Assembly: GCA_023974075.1 (NCBI GenBank)
Contig: CM043808.1
Coordinates: forward strand, 20,544,136-20,608,135
Direction: 5' to 3'
Length of the DNA stretch: 64,000 nucleotides
DNA from: Chaenocephalus aceratus
Lineage: Eukaryota; Chordata; Actinopteri; Perciformes; Channichthyidae
Within the stretch, counting starts at the first letter, position 1, and each line of letters opens with the position of its first letter. Shown piece by piece: positions 1 to 14,148 of this stretch. The position numbers and the translations under genes were made by a program. The notes under the pieces were generated by a model. It saw only the letters and a program-made list of their open reading frames with translations. It searched no databases and was not told the DNA's origin.

Positions 1-1276
1 TCGGAAACAGTTCTAAATTGGTTTGAATCCTACTTAAAGGACAGAAACAACTTTGTTTCTATAGGTAAATACACATCTGAGTTGACAAATATGACATGTG
101 GGGTACCTCAATGCTCCATCTTGGGGCCTCTTCTCTTTAACATCTACATGCTACCACTGGCTCAGATAATGAAAAACAACAAAATAAGTTACCATAGCTA
201 TGCGGATGACACACACATTTACGTAACAATTTCACCAGGAGACTATGCTCCAATATAAACACTGAGTAAGTGCATTGAACAAATCAATGACTGGATGTGT
301 CAGAACGTTCTCCAATTAAACAAAGATAAAACTGAGGTAATGGTTTTTGGAGCCAAGGCAGAACGTATAAAAGTTAGCGCTGAGCTTCAGTCTGCAATGT
401 TCAAAACAACAGATAAAGCCAGAAATCTAGGTGTAGTCATGGACTCTGACCTGAGTTTCAACAGTCACATTAAAACAGTTACTAAATCAGCCTACTATCA
501 CCTAAAGAATATATCTAGGATTAAAAGACTAATGTCACAGCAGGATTTGGAAGAACTTGTCCATGCTTTTATCTTCAGTAGAGTATCTGCAGCTTTCTAA
601 TAGATTTTTTAGTGAGACCTGTGAAGACACCATTGCAGTAGTCCATACTGCAATGGTGTCTTCACAGGTCTCACTAAAAAATCTATTAGAAAGCTGCAGC
701 TAATTCAGAACGCTGCTGCTCGAGTCCTCACTAACACTAAGAAAGTGGATCACATCACTCCTGTTCTGAAGTCTTTACACTGGCTTCCTGTGTGTCAAAG
801 AATAGATTTCAAAAATAATGCTGCTGGTTTATAAAGCTTTTAATGGTTTAGGCCCAAAATACATTTCTGACCTCCTGCTAAATTATGAACCATCCAGATC
901 TCTCAGGTCTTCAGGGACTGGTCAGCTTTCTGTCCCCAGAGTCAGAACTAAACATGGTAAAGCAGCGTTCAGTTATTATGCTCCAAATATCTGGAACAAA
1001 CTCCCTGAAAACTGCAGGTCCGCTGCAACTCTGACTACTTTTAAATCCAGACTAAAGACTTTTCTTTTTGCTGCTGCTTTTAATTGAACTATTCACATCT
1101 TAAACTACACTGTAACTTTTATCCATGTATTTTTTCTTTTAATGTTTATTTTATTATCTTTTCTTTTTAATGACTGATTTTAAATGCCATTTTCTTAATG
1201 TCTTTTGTTTTTGTAAAGCACTTTGAATTGCCTTGTGTTGAAAGGTGCTATATAAATAAACTTGCTTTACCTTACA
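1..1276 (+). mobile_element. L2-clade LINE, 3' part (copy 1), disrupted
   Basis: This is the 3' half of a non-LTR retrotransposon on the plus strand: the C-terminal reverse transcriptase and the 3' tail. Readable pieces include the YADD catalytic box near 200-211, a run ending HAFIFSR at 295-600, and the C-terminal domain at 818-1087 (SLHWLPV and YYAPNIWNKLP motifs just upstream and within). The tail at about 1210-1276 is the fish L2 3' end, ending in a TATATAAATAAACTTGC-like sequence with TTACC repeats. The frame is broken by a stop shortly after YADD, by an inverted duplication at 587-699, and by a shift near 815. The 5' end lies before the window. A second copy of the same family is at 4466-11545 on the other strand. 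It is dead but fairly young. Confidence 0.85.
587..699. repeat. Perfect palindrome, 54-bp arms, 5-bp loop
   Basis: Bases 587-640 are the exact reverse complement of 646-699, separated by GTCCA (641-645). The right arm is normal L2 coding sequence (in frame it reads NGVFTGLTKKSIRKLQL). The left arm is an inverted copy that replaces the short stretch encoding LDYC in the sister copy. It therefore arose within this L2 copy, probably by fold-back template switching, and it destroys the reading frame. Confidence 0.95.
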
Positions 1277-1626
1277 GTTCTGTTTCATATGGGTGTTGAG
1301 AGATGTATCCATAGATTTCTTAATGTTGCTCTCAAAGTGCACCAGATTGATGCTTTTAACTTCAATATTAAAAAAAAGTCTTCCCGGGGGTGCATGCCCC
1401 CGGACCCCCCTAGTGAAGGTGAGGTTCCCCCCCTCCCACTTAATTCATGTTCAAATGGATAGGAAACTAAATACAGTTGCACACATCTTGTGTCCATATC
1501 TTTCTGTTTTGGTGGTCATGCCACAACCGTGCACGCGCGAGTCATAGTAAGTGTCTGCATTTGGGGGGGGGGGGCGCGCCAGCTAAAATCTTGCCTAGGG
1601 CAGCAAATTGGTCAGGGCCGGCCCTG
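1277..1626 (+). mobile_element. hAT-type DNA transposon, right-hand remnant
   Basis: Sequence after the L2 tail matches the inside of the hAT copies at 3388-4314 and 39142-40186 (module with TGTTGCTCTCAAAGTGCACC). It then runs through a 10-G tract to a terminal palindrome CAGGGCCGGCCCTG at 1613-1626, a typical hAT end. The L2 appears to have inserted inside this transposon, whose left half would lie before base 1. No intact transposase is visible. Confidence 0.55.
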
Positions 1627-2627
1627 GGAAAATGCATCACTGTGCTGCAGAGGGAAGACACATCTGCTACTTGTTAAGACTGCCTCAGTAAACATGCGTT
1701 TTATTATGTAATTATGCTTATGGAATCCAGTAGCTGTAAACATGCAGCATACATACACTACAAGCTAGCTGTATGCGAGAAACGAAACAATCGATAACAC
1801 GCATGGCGCACACCGTGAACAACAAGAAAAGCATTAGCAGTTCACCTATGTCCTGCCTCAAATAGATATAACAGGTAAATGGCTATAGAGGAAAGGCTAA
1901 TTTGAAGCAACGGTTACCCCACCTAGCTACATTCTTCAGTATGTAGCAGCTCGCTCAATGGGAATTCCTGTTGACCAGATTTCAGCCTCTTCTTAAGGTG
2001 CAGCGCCTACCGACAGCTATCCTGTTGTGCTAATGTGAAAGCAAGATGTGCGACTGTCAGGTTTAAGTAAACAAGCACGGTAAATAAGGTTCACCTTTCC
2101 AGCTGATTTAACAGCTGATGCTAACTGGCGAGCTAGCTACGTTGTTTACAGACAATAGCAACCTGGTGGAGATGGTAAGGATATTTTATTCGGTCCAGAC
2201 GCTAACGCTTCCTCTTAAAATATGGTATTCCTATCCATGCAACCTGGCCTTACGCTGAAGCTCAACATGTATGTACAACAACGCATGTACACGTTAAATT
2301 AGACAGAAAAACAGGTAGCCAAAATGCCCACATAACGTTACCTTGCGTGCATCCTCCACCAGCTGAATTAATTCGAATGAAGCCTTCCTTAACTACGCCC
2401 TCTGGTGTCATATGCGCTGTATAAACATTAGCTCAACACAAGCTTGACTTTAGCTAGGTCTAGCTAAATTCCAGGTAATAGGTTTACGTCTTAAATTAGC
2501 GTAGGTGAGATGTGTTGAAGAGTGTTGGTCGATATACAAGGTTTATATAAGCGTCCACAAACAATATTGGAAACGTATTAAACGGAAAAAGGATTACAAT
2601 TATAAATATCTTTTCACCTCACAACTG
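1627..2627. other. Intergenic, no feature recognised
   Basis: About 1 kb of moderately AT-rich sequence with several short GCTAGCTA-type stretches. No open frame of note, no recognisable repeat end and no gene motif was found. It may contain the 5' flank of the tRNA gene, including a TATA-like TATAAATA at about 2601-2608. Confidence 0.5.
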
Positions 2628-2699
2628 TCCCTGGTGGTCTAGTGGTTAGGATTCGGCGCTCTCACCGCCGCGGCCCGGGTTCGATTCCCGGTCAGGGAA
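2628..2699 (+). tRNA. tRNA-Glu (anticodon CTC)
   Basis: A 72-nt cloverleaf. The acceptor stem TCCCTGG (2628-2634) pairs with the 3' strand before the discriminator A at 2699. The anticodon stem CGGCG/CGCCG (2654-2658 and 2666-2670) encloses the loop CTCTCAC, giving anticodon CTC at 2661-2663, which reads GAG. The A box (TGGTCTAGTGG) and the B box (GGTTCGATTCC) are intact, and a TTTT Pol III terminator follows at 2706-2709. The sequence looks like the standard vertebrate tRNA-Glu-CTC, so it is probably functional despite lying among transposons. Confidence 0.97.
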
Positions 2700-2922
2700 C
2701 TACTCTTTTCTTCTCGGACTAAATTCCGTTTACCTCTCAAGAAAGGTTTGCGGAGCACATGGAGCTTATCTGACCAGGTAACAGTTCCTACAGATAAATA
2801 TACCTCAGCTTAACCGATATGCATGGACTACTGAGGCACTATCAGCTGTATTACTGAAGTCAAGTAAATTATTATATCAATAGCACCAATGATGCATTTA
2901 CCCATGCAGTACAATTAATCAC

Positions 2923-4410
2923 TTAACCCTCCTGTTATCCTTGGGGTCAATTTGACCCCATTCAATGTTTTATGTATCTAAAAAAATGGTTCACCATTTA
3001 TTGGTCCTTTAACAACATCAAACATATCTTACTTTAACATTTTATTTCAATCAGTGAGATTTTATGGTGATTTATGTATTTTTGATAGTCACATAATAGG
3101 AATTCTGGATGTATAAAGGGGTCTGTGGGGGGGAAGGTCGGGGTAATGTTTTATTTAAATGGTTATTTAGGTAGTCAACTAAGATACCTAAAGCACCAGA
3201 GACATACATTTTGGTTAAAATTTGGAATATTTCAAATTGACCCCAGAGGATAAAGGGTGTAAAGTAAATCTGAGGATAACTTTATTATTTAGTGGCCATT
3301 ACAGTAAAATAACAATATCCGTGTTTGTTTTAATAGCGCGGTTTCACAAAGTTTCCAGTTTACATTTTTTAAATCAATGCCTTAAGTCAGGGGTGGGGAA
3401 CCTCCGGCCTCCGGGCCGTATACGGCCCGCGAGACAATTTGGTACGGCCCTCGAGGTAATTTATAAACACACGCAAAAAATAAAAAAATGAAAGAAATCT
3501 AGACCGCAAAAAAATTAAACAAGCGAGTGCCTGTTTTTCCTGGCCAAGGTCAGGGTCCTTGCACACAACACAAGCCTAACGTGTCATCACGTGGTATATG
3601 TCTCGACTGACAGGGGTGCAGTTCTGACGGAGAGCACCAGAACGCCACTCCAGCACTTCAGAAATTGCAGTACCGATAAATCCATACACATGCCGCAGTT
3701 TCTGCGTGTCTGTGTCTTTAGTTGAAAGCCCAGTGGCGATCTGTCATACTGATCAGACAGTCAATAACTGTTGTTATCATTAGCATCTGGTTAGCTAGCT
3801 ATGCTAACGAATATAAGAAGCTTTTTCTACAACCAGTGAGGTAAAGGCACATCTTTATATGATCATTATAGTTATAAAAAAAATAAGAGAATAAAGTAAA
3901 CAGGTATAAAATACTATATGACAGTTATTAATAAAGAAGAATACAGTTTGAAAGGGGAGTGATTTGTCAAATATCCATACATTAAAAGAAAATCTGCTTA
4001 CAGCTGTGTTTGGGTGTTGAGAGATGTGTCCATAGATCTCCTAATGTTGCTCTCAAAGTGCACCGATTGATACTTTTAACTTCAACATTTAAAAAAAAAT
4101 CTTCCCAGGGGAGCACGCCACACCCTGCACGTGTATGCATACGCGAGTCATGGTGAGATATCTGGATTAAGAGGTTGCTTTTTCTTTGCACAGAATGAAA
4201 TGAATGGGCTGTGATTTTAGTTTTTTTAAGCAGAGGTCAATAACTTGTACGGCCCTCTGAGGATATTGTACAAATTGAAATGGCCCTTGAGAGGAAAAAG
4301 GTTCCCCACCCCTGCCTTAAGTGCTAATCCTGCACACAGCTTTACAGATGTACGCTTCAAGAGACTAAATGTGCACTACCAAATGGTGGCGCTGGCTGTT
4401 AAAGGGTTAA
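2923..4410. mobile_element. Possible TTAA-flanked MITE, split by a hAT
   Basis: The left end at 2923 reads TTAACCCTCCTGTTATCC, a start common in fish MITEs. A GGGTTAA lies at 4404-4410 and would be the right end once the hAT at 3388-4314 is removed. An internal match, GGGGTCAATTTGACCCC near 2943-2959, is itself palindromic. The right end is a poor match, so the boundaries are tentative. Confidence 0.35.
3388..4314. mobile_element. Non-autonomous hAT transposon, copy A
   Basis: The terminal inverted repeats begin CAGGGGTGGGGAACCT and end with GGTTCCCCACCCCTG. The perfect 8-bp target duplication CCTTAAGT (3380-3387 and 4315-4322) is diagnostic of hAT. Subterminal sequences rich in GGCC(G/C)T are present at both ends. 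It is about 0.93 kb with no transposase, so it needs a helper in trans. A second copy lies inverted at 39142-40186. Confidence 0.9.
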
Positions 4411-4772
4411 ATGATATGCATGGACTCCTGAGGCACTATCGGCACATTTTTATATCAATCACTTTAAGGCAAGGCAAGTTTATTTATTTATATAGCACCT
4501 TTCAACACAAGGCAATTCAAGGTGCTTTACAAAAATGAAAGACATTCAGACAAAGGCATTTAAAAACAGTAAAAGATAATAAAAGAAACATTAAAAGAAA
4601 AAAATACATGAATAAAAAGTACATGAATAAAAAGTTACAGTGCAGTTTAAGATATGAATAGTTCACACAGAAGTTTCACTTTACTGATGAACACAACGGC
4701 TCAGTTTCAATTAAAAGCAGCGACAAAAAGATAAGTCTTCAGCCTGGATTTAAAAGTAATAAGAGTTGCAGC

Positions 4773-7357
4773 CAGGGCCGTATCCAGGATTTCCTAAATA
4801 CCGAGGTCCAAACATGCTAGGGGGGTTCGGGAGGGACCCCCCGAGATTTTGGGATTTCATGATCTAGTTAGGTGCTTTTAAGTCCTGTGGGGGTCACAAA
4901 TGGATAATATATTGATGTCAAACCATGTGAGTGGGCTGCAGCATCAATTATTTTTGAAAGTGTAATACATAAGAATCAGTTGATTGTTACTAATAATGAT
5001 CTGGACATGCAGAAGAGGCTAAAATGATGACAAAACATTGTCAACATTCATTTCCCATGTCTCTCTCCTTTCCATAACCTGCAGCCTCTCTTCCATCTTC
5101 TTTAGTCTCTCTGTCTTCTTCCTGTTCATTACTCTCTCTGTCCTCTACTCTCTCTTTGTTCAACCTCTCCCTCGTTGTTAAATGTTTGCTCCTCCTCACT
5201 TGTCGCTCCTGCCAGTGAATTAAAAGCAATTCAGCCATTTAGTTCATTTCACTTGTTTGTTTGCATTATTTTTTTATTTAAATCTGTTTTGTTTGATTCT
5301 CAAAAGAGAACAAATATGTAAGCAAATGGTGTTTTATACAATTTTATGTTATTATGACATCATAACTGCAATAGATGTATGTTGTTTTAAAATTATGCCT
5401 ATTGTAAATGAAGACTATTGTTATATAGATATAGATAGATAATAGGTTATTAGCTACATTATTTGTGTGTGACTGTACCTGCAGTTCCTCCCTGACTTCC
5501 ATCACTTTCTCTCTTTCTTTCTCTCTCTCTTTCTCTCTGCCTGTCCTGTCTCTTCCTTACCAAAGCTGAGCTTCGACTGACGTAGTCTTTTCATTATATC
5601 TGAGTTAGTGTAAAAATAAAACAATACAATGTTATATCTTCAATGTTTTATTCAAATTGAAATGAAAGAAAAGCATTACAACGTTTGTTAAAACTGTAAT
5701 CCTTCTGACATTGGATGAATGTAATTAACTTTAGCTCTCTAGCTAGTTTATTCACACAATTTAACCCAAAGTATAGCCTATAGCTGCAATATCAGTTAGT
5801 GTGCATGTTGTCGGACGTCCACTGACTAACGTAGTGCGTTCACACAGGATCTGCTGATCATATGATGTCCTGATGAACAGAAACACAAGCAGCCCGCTGA
5901 CTCAGATCTCTAGATACCTCATCACTGCTGCTCCGGTTCAAGTCCGGGCTGCGGTGGTTTGTTGATACTTGATACATGTCGTCTTCTTCTGTTTGCTTTA
6001 ATCAAGGCTACGTAGTTATGCAACGCCCCCATCGTCAGTAAATGGAAGTACCAGAGGCGGATTTAGGATTGTAGGAGATCCGGGGCTTAGCCCAGGAGTC
6101 GTTGGGTTGGGGAGGTGCAGGGGTACAGTGCTATTTTTTATAAGTGGGGGGTGGACCGAACATCCTTTAGGGGGGTCGTCACCTCCTCTCAGGGGGTCCG
6201 GGGGAAGATTTTTTTTAAATATTGAAGTTGAAAGCATCAATCTGGTGCACTTTGAAAGCAACATTAACCCTACCTAATAACACCTTACAAAAGGCACTGG
6301 AGAACACTCATTAACCCCCTTTAATGAAGCAAACTAATGCCTTAACTCACTCAAATAGTCGTTTACTTATTAAGGTGAAACGAATGTGCGTAGAGTTTTA
6401 AAGGATGCGGATAGTCTCACCTTGATTGTGGCGCATTGCTTATCGTTTTATAGATCTATTCTCATCCACCATCTTTGTTTGTGACGTAAAGAGTGTAAGA
6501 GTCACGTTTCTGAATCGGACACTCTGAGTGGATGCAGTCACAGCCAATCGGAGTCTGATTCAGAGGGTTGCCTGTCAGTTCTGTTGTTATGTGTACTGAA
6601 ATGAGAGCCGGTATAATTCCACGCGCAAAAACAAAATACAAAATGGAATACGTCATTTTCGTGTCTTAAAAGTAGACTGAGGTATGAAGGGTTAACGTTA
6701 CATCTTAGGATAATTTGTAGTCATGTTCTGTATACATACTAACATATAAGGGTATACTTAGTGTGGTTACTCCATGTTTACTAGCTATAACATTAACGTT
6801 ACATCACTTTTTTTCACTTCTTACTCAGTGCAGATATCACCATTAGATTAACAAACCTGAAACATCATCCATTTCTTCACTGCTGGTGATGACATTGTTG
6901 TCAGCTGCTGATACTGCTGCTGCTGATACTGCTGCTGCTGCAGCTTGTGGCGCCGGCTGCTTCGATGACAATAACTTTCTAATATCCATAACTGTATAGG
7001 ATATTAGCTTAAAACTCGTCAGGCACTAGGAAGGATCACTTCTTCTTCAGGGCAGGCTACGCAGTACGCAGGCTAATGCCCCACAGTGGCTGCCTCTCTG
7101 GTGGACTCCGGTACTGCACATTACTCCCGTGACGTTTTAAAAAAAAAAAAACTTTTTTTTTTTTTTAAGTGAAACATCCGGGGCTTTTCAGAAAACATCC
7201 GGGGCTTGAGCCCAAGTAGCCACCCCCTAGCGCCGCCACTGGGAAGTACTACAAAGAACCCCGTTTAGTGCAATTATTTCACAAGTTTTGTAAACACAGC
7301 TCGAAAAATATTACCGAGGTCCGGAGCTGCGTGACCTCAATGGTAGATACGGCCATG
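4773..7357. mobile_element. hAT transposon inserted in L2, itself interrupted
   Basis: The ends are CAGGGCCGTATCC at 4773 and GGATACGGCC-like GATACGGCCATG ending at 7357. The target duplication GTTGCAGC is perfect at 4765-4772 and 7358-7365. The motif TACCGAGGTCC occurs near both ends. It contains a second hAT (6052-7241), leaving about 1.4 kb of its own sequence. No transposase frame is recognisable. The GA/CT-rich tract at 5041-5560 and the short ORF on it carry no protein signature. Confidence 0.8.
6052..7241. mobile_element. Nested hAT transposon
   Basis: The ends are CAGAGGCGGAT and CGCCGCCACTG, with perfect 8-bp duplication GGAAGTAC at 6044-6051 and 7242-7249. It is 1.19 kb, sits inside the hAT at 4773-7357, and has no coding capacity. 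The left part (about 6190-6265) carries, in inverse orientation, the same module as the elements at 1310-1400 and 4020-4110. A/T homopolymer runs and a GCTGCT repeat (about 6905-6945) are internal. Confidence 0.85.
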
Positions 7358-7644
7358 GTTGCAGCGGACCTGCAGGTTTCTGGGAGTTTGTTCCAGATAT
7401 TTGGAGCATAATAACTGAACGCTGCTTTACCATGTTTAGTTCTGACTCTGGGGACAGAAAGCTGACCAGTCCCTGAAGACCTGAGAGATCTGGATGGTTC
7501 ATAATTTAGCAGAAGATCAGAAATGTATTTTGGGCGTAAACCATTCAGTGCTTTATAAACCAGCAGCAGTATTTTAAAATCTATTATTTGACACACAGGA
7601 AGCCAGTGTAAAGATTTCAGAACAGGAGTGATGTGTGACACCAT

Positions 7645-9236
7645 CCAGGGTTGCTAACTCTCACGCATCTGGCGTGTGACACACGCTTTCACTCTCAATC
7701 TCACGCTCTCACGCTGCCCAAACTATTCTCACACCAAAACAAGAATACCGAAGACTAGAAACGGTTTTGAAAACTTTTGTCACGTAGTGATCGTCTTCTC
7801 AATAGAACATCTTTGATAATGTCTTCTGACCAATCAGAATAACGATAACGACGTGTGTTGTTGCAGGAAGTCCCGACGGAGAATACTTTTTCTGTAGTAC
7901 ATCTCTATATACATCGATACAACATTACGTGTCGATAGAAATCAACACGTAATGAAATAAGACCCCACGGTTTGATGATTGATAGGTGTGTGGGCTGTCT
8001 TTCACACAGAACAATGGGGGCTATCCACCCTTATCCACAATGTAAAGTAATTCACACAGCCTCTTCCCTCTTCTCTCTGTGAGGAGCAGCAGCAGGTTCA
8101 GCTTTCAGAACACAGTAACAAAAAACTAAAATGGCATTCATTTTTTTAAATATGTAGTAATAGATGTATTTATTTTTCTTCTCAAGAGAGTACCAGAATG
8201 TGTATTTTATGTTAGTATTTCAAAAAATCTCCTGGGGGAGAATCTCCCCAGACCCCCCTGCAGAGGTTAGGTTTTCAGCATGTCAACACTTTCACTTGTG
8301 GAGAAATTGCAGGATTGGCTCCAGGTCGCCCTTTTTATTTACTACATGACAAATGTGCCTTTTTAGTTCATACAGTTCAATTTGGATTGAGGAAATAATC
8401 TAAACCTTACGCGTGGCGTTTCACTGTCAAGGGGAGCGTGTATGTAATTACATTGCAAATACTGACTTGAACCCCACCACTGTATGGGTTAGCCATAATA
8501 ATAGAATTCTATTATATGGCTCTGGGTTAGCCCTACCATAGATTACCCAACACAAATACTCCGTGGCCGCCACTGCCGACCCGTATTGCGCATGCGCAGA
8601 TCTAAGATCCAGTAGAAATAATACAAAGTAAAAGTTTGCTGCTTATTGTTCAACTAGGCCAAAAAAGAGTCAAAGAGTATATGAGAGTGAGAGTGTGTTA
8701 ATTAATATATTTGGCAGTTTGGAGTAAGTCTGTAGATTTGTTTGTGTGTGCGTGTTTCATGTATAGGCCTCTCACGATAATTAATTTTGTTGGATACATT
8801 TTCCCGGAAATTATTGCGATAAACGATAATATTGTCGGCACCGTTGTATGACCATTTTAGACCACTGACATAATGATAATATATAATAATAATTCAAGTA
8901 CATCCTTTCAAACTGCTAGTCACATCCTCATGTAAATGGCAATTTATTGAGTTCATTTTTATTTATCGTACGATAAGTCAACTAATTGCTTATCACGACA
9001 GGCCTATGCACACAATAAAACAGTGGTGTGTGTTTGACTTTCATTAGTGAATGAAACTGTGTGCCCTTTATAGTCTGTGTCCAATATTGTGTATTTGTAT
9101 ATATTGTATATATATCCTATATATATGCTAAGGTCCCGCTACTGACATGATAGCAGTCATTTCGTGCTCATATGTGTAATCAAACCCATGATACCAAAAT
9201 CTCACTCCATCCAGGTACCCAAAGTTGGCAACCCTG
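7645..9236. mobile_element. hAT-like transposon inserted in L2
   Basis: The ends are CAGGGTTGCTAACTCTC (from 7646) and AAAGTTGGCAACCCTG (ending 9236), inverted with a few mismatches. The flanks share CCAT (7641-7644 and 9237-9240), and joining them restores the L2 sequence. The visible duplication is therefore 4 bp rather than the 8 bp usual for hAT, unless it has eroded. The segment 7760-8005 recurs inverted inside the hAT at 41611-42670. There is no intact transposase. Confidence 0.65.
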
Positions 9237-11013
9237 CCATTACAGTAGTCGAGTCTACTGAAGATAAAAGCATGGACAAGTTTTTCCAAATCCTGCTGTG
9301 ACATTAGTCTTTTATTCCTAGATATGCTCTTTAGGTGATAGTAGGCTGATTTAGTAATTGTTTTAATGTGACTGTTGAAACTCAGGTCAGAGTCCATGAC
9401 TACACCTAGATTTCTGGCTTTATCTGTTGTTTTGAACATTGCAGGCTGAAGCTCAGCGCTAACTTTTATACGTTCTGCCTTGGCTCCAAAGACCATTACC
9501 TCAGTTTTGTCTTTGTTTAATTGGAGAAAGTTCTGACACATCCAGTCATTGATTTGTTCAATGCACTTACTCAGTGTTTTAACTGGAGAATAGTCTCCTG
9601 GAGAAATGGTTATGTAAATTTGTGTGTCATCCGCATAGGGTAACTTATTTTGTTGTTTTTCATTATCTGAGCCAGTGGTAGCATGTAGATGTTAAAGAGA
9701 AGAGGCCCCAAGATGGAGCATTGAGGTACCCCACATGTCATATTTGTCAACTCAGATTTGTATTTACCTATAGAAACAAAGTTGTTTCTGTCCTTTAAGT
9801 AGGATTCAAACCAATTTAGAACTATTTCCGAAAGTCCCACCCAGTTTTCTAGTCGGTCTAGTAATATGTTGTGGTCAGTGTCAAATGCAGCACTGAGATC
9901 TAATAATACTAACACTGAAGTTCTGACACTGTCTGTGTTTAAGTGGATGTCATTGAAGACCTTTACAAGAGCAGTCTCAGTGCTGTGGTTTGTACGAAAT
10001 CCTGACTGGAACACATCGAAACAGTTATTTAAATGCAAGAAATGACTCAACTGTTGAAAGACTACTTTTTCGATTTTAACTAGAAATTGCAGGTTTGATA
10101 TGGGCCTGTATTTGTTCATTACTGAAGCGTCTAGATTATTCTTTTTTAAGAGCGGTTTAATGACTGCAGTTTTCAGGGCCTGTGGAAAAACACCTGAGTG
10201 AAGAGACTTGTTTACTATATGAAGTAGATCTAAGGCCATGCAAGGAAAAACATTTTTGAAAAACCCTGTTGGAATAATATCAAGGCAGCAGGAGGAGGAT
10301 TTCAGAAGTTGTATAATGTCCTCTAGGTTTTTATCATTAATCTGATGGAATTGTGTCATGGTGTTTGAATTGATTTTAAGTGGACACAGAGACAAAATAT
10401 TTGCTGTATCTGATGCAGAGGCACTGACTGCTTGTCTGATTTTCTGAATTTTGTCAGTGAAAAAGGAGGCAAATTCATTGCACGCCCTGGTGGATAGAAA
10501 TTCAGAGGCTACTGACACTGGGGGGTTAGTTAGTCTGTCGACGGTAGCGAACAAGGCACGTGCGGTGTTTTTGTTTTTGGCAATGATATCAGAGAAGAAA
10601 GACTGTCGGGCAAATTTCAATTCCAAATTATAAAGGCCAAGTCTCTCTTTATAGATTTCAAAGTGCACCTGGAGATTTGTTTTTCGCCACCTGCGTTCAG
10701 CTTTTCGACACTCTTTTTTCTCTGTTCTCACGGTCATGGCCTTTCTCCAAGGAGATATTTTCTTCCCAGTCACTTCCTTTACCCTAGTTGGAGCAATGGC
10801 ATCTATAACATTTTTAATTTTTGAATTAAAATGATCTACTAGCCCATTTACTGAGATGTTAGCAGGGGCAAGTGTGGAAGAAAAATTCTGAGTAAACATT
10901 TCCCTAGTGTTTTCAGTTAAATATCGCTTTGTGGTTACCTCTTTTTGAACATTTTTGTGAACAGAAATAGAGCTCTCAAAGAAAAACACAGGAATGATCA
11001 GAGAGTGCAACAT
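9237..11013 (-). pseudogene. L2 ORF2, reverse transcriptase part
   Basis: The 467-codon frame at 9610-11013 holds the inter-domain linker and RT fingers/palm, with TAVIKPLLKK, YRPISNLQFL, QSGFRTNHSTETAL and a first catalytic Asp region VLLDLSAAFDT. Just upstream of the YADD box about 4 bases present in copy 1 are missing near 9640, shifting the frame; thumb-region sequence resumes at 9128-9541. The protein would reverse-transcribe L2 RNA at a nicked target site. The copy cannot be functional because of this shift, other frameshifts and the insertions. Confidence 0.85.
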
Positions 11014-11545
11014 CAGTCACCACAACCTTAGAGATATTCAGACCATTTGAGATAATTAAGTCCAGAGTGTGCCCCTTATTGTGCGTGGGCTCCGTCACAT
11101 GCTGAGTCAGTCCATAGTTATCAAGAACACTAAACAGTTATTTTGCCCCTCTGTCCTGGGGGTTGTCAACATGGATGTTAAAATCACCAACAATGACTAG
11201 ACGGTCAAAGTCAATACACACTATAGACAGCAGTTCAGTAAAGTCATCAAAAAAGCTTGCACAGTATTTGGGTGGTCTATAGGTATTTAGGAACAGAGCT
11301 CGAGAGGAGCATTTCAGCTGAAGGGCCACATATTCAAAAGAAGCAAAGTTCCCATACGATGTCTTCCTGCATTGAAGGGAATCATTGTACAAAATAGCAA
11401 CTCCACCTCCTCTCTTATGCATTCTTTCCTGACTCATAAAACTAATGTTGGGAGGGGTTGATTCGATAAGAACAGCTGCACTGTTATTTTGTTCAATCCA
11501 TGTTTTAAGGTAAATTCCGTTATTATTTAGTGTAAAAAAGCAATG
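11014..11545 (-). pseudogene. L2 ORF2, AP-endonuclease part
   Basis: This is the upstream end of the same L2 ORF2. The frame 11138-11437 contains RGGGVAILYND, then YRPPKY and GDFNIHVDNP, motifs of the exonuclease-endonuclease-phosphatase fold that nicks DNA for LINE insertion. An in-frame TAA at 11138-11140 follows RGAK; reading on in frame gives the expected ALSDHSCVFF segment, then a single-base shift leads to the RT frame. The N-terminal catalytic residues are lost by 5' truncation. Confidence 0.8.

Positions 11546-14148
<2,603 letters not shown>

Larger units (their letters stand above)
4466..11545 (-). mobile_element. L2-clade LINE (copy 2), split by three hATs
   Basis: One minus-strand L2 in three pieces: the 3' tail 4466-4772, the C-terminal RT region 7358-7644, and EN plus most of RT 9237-11545. 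The outer gap (4773-7357) is a hAT flanked by a perfect 8-bp duplication of L2 sequence, and the inner gap (7645-9236) is another. Removing them makes the L2 colinear with copy 1, apart from a roughly 100-bp deletion next to the inner gap. The net L2 is about 2.9 kb and 5'-truncated at about 11545, the usual outcome of target-primed reverse transcription. Confidence 0.85.
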
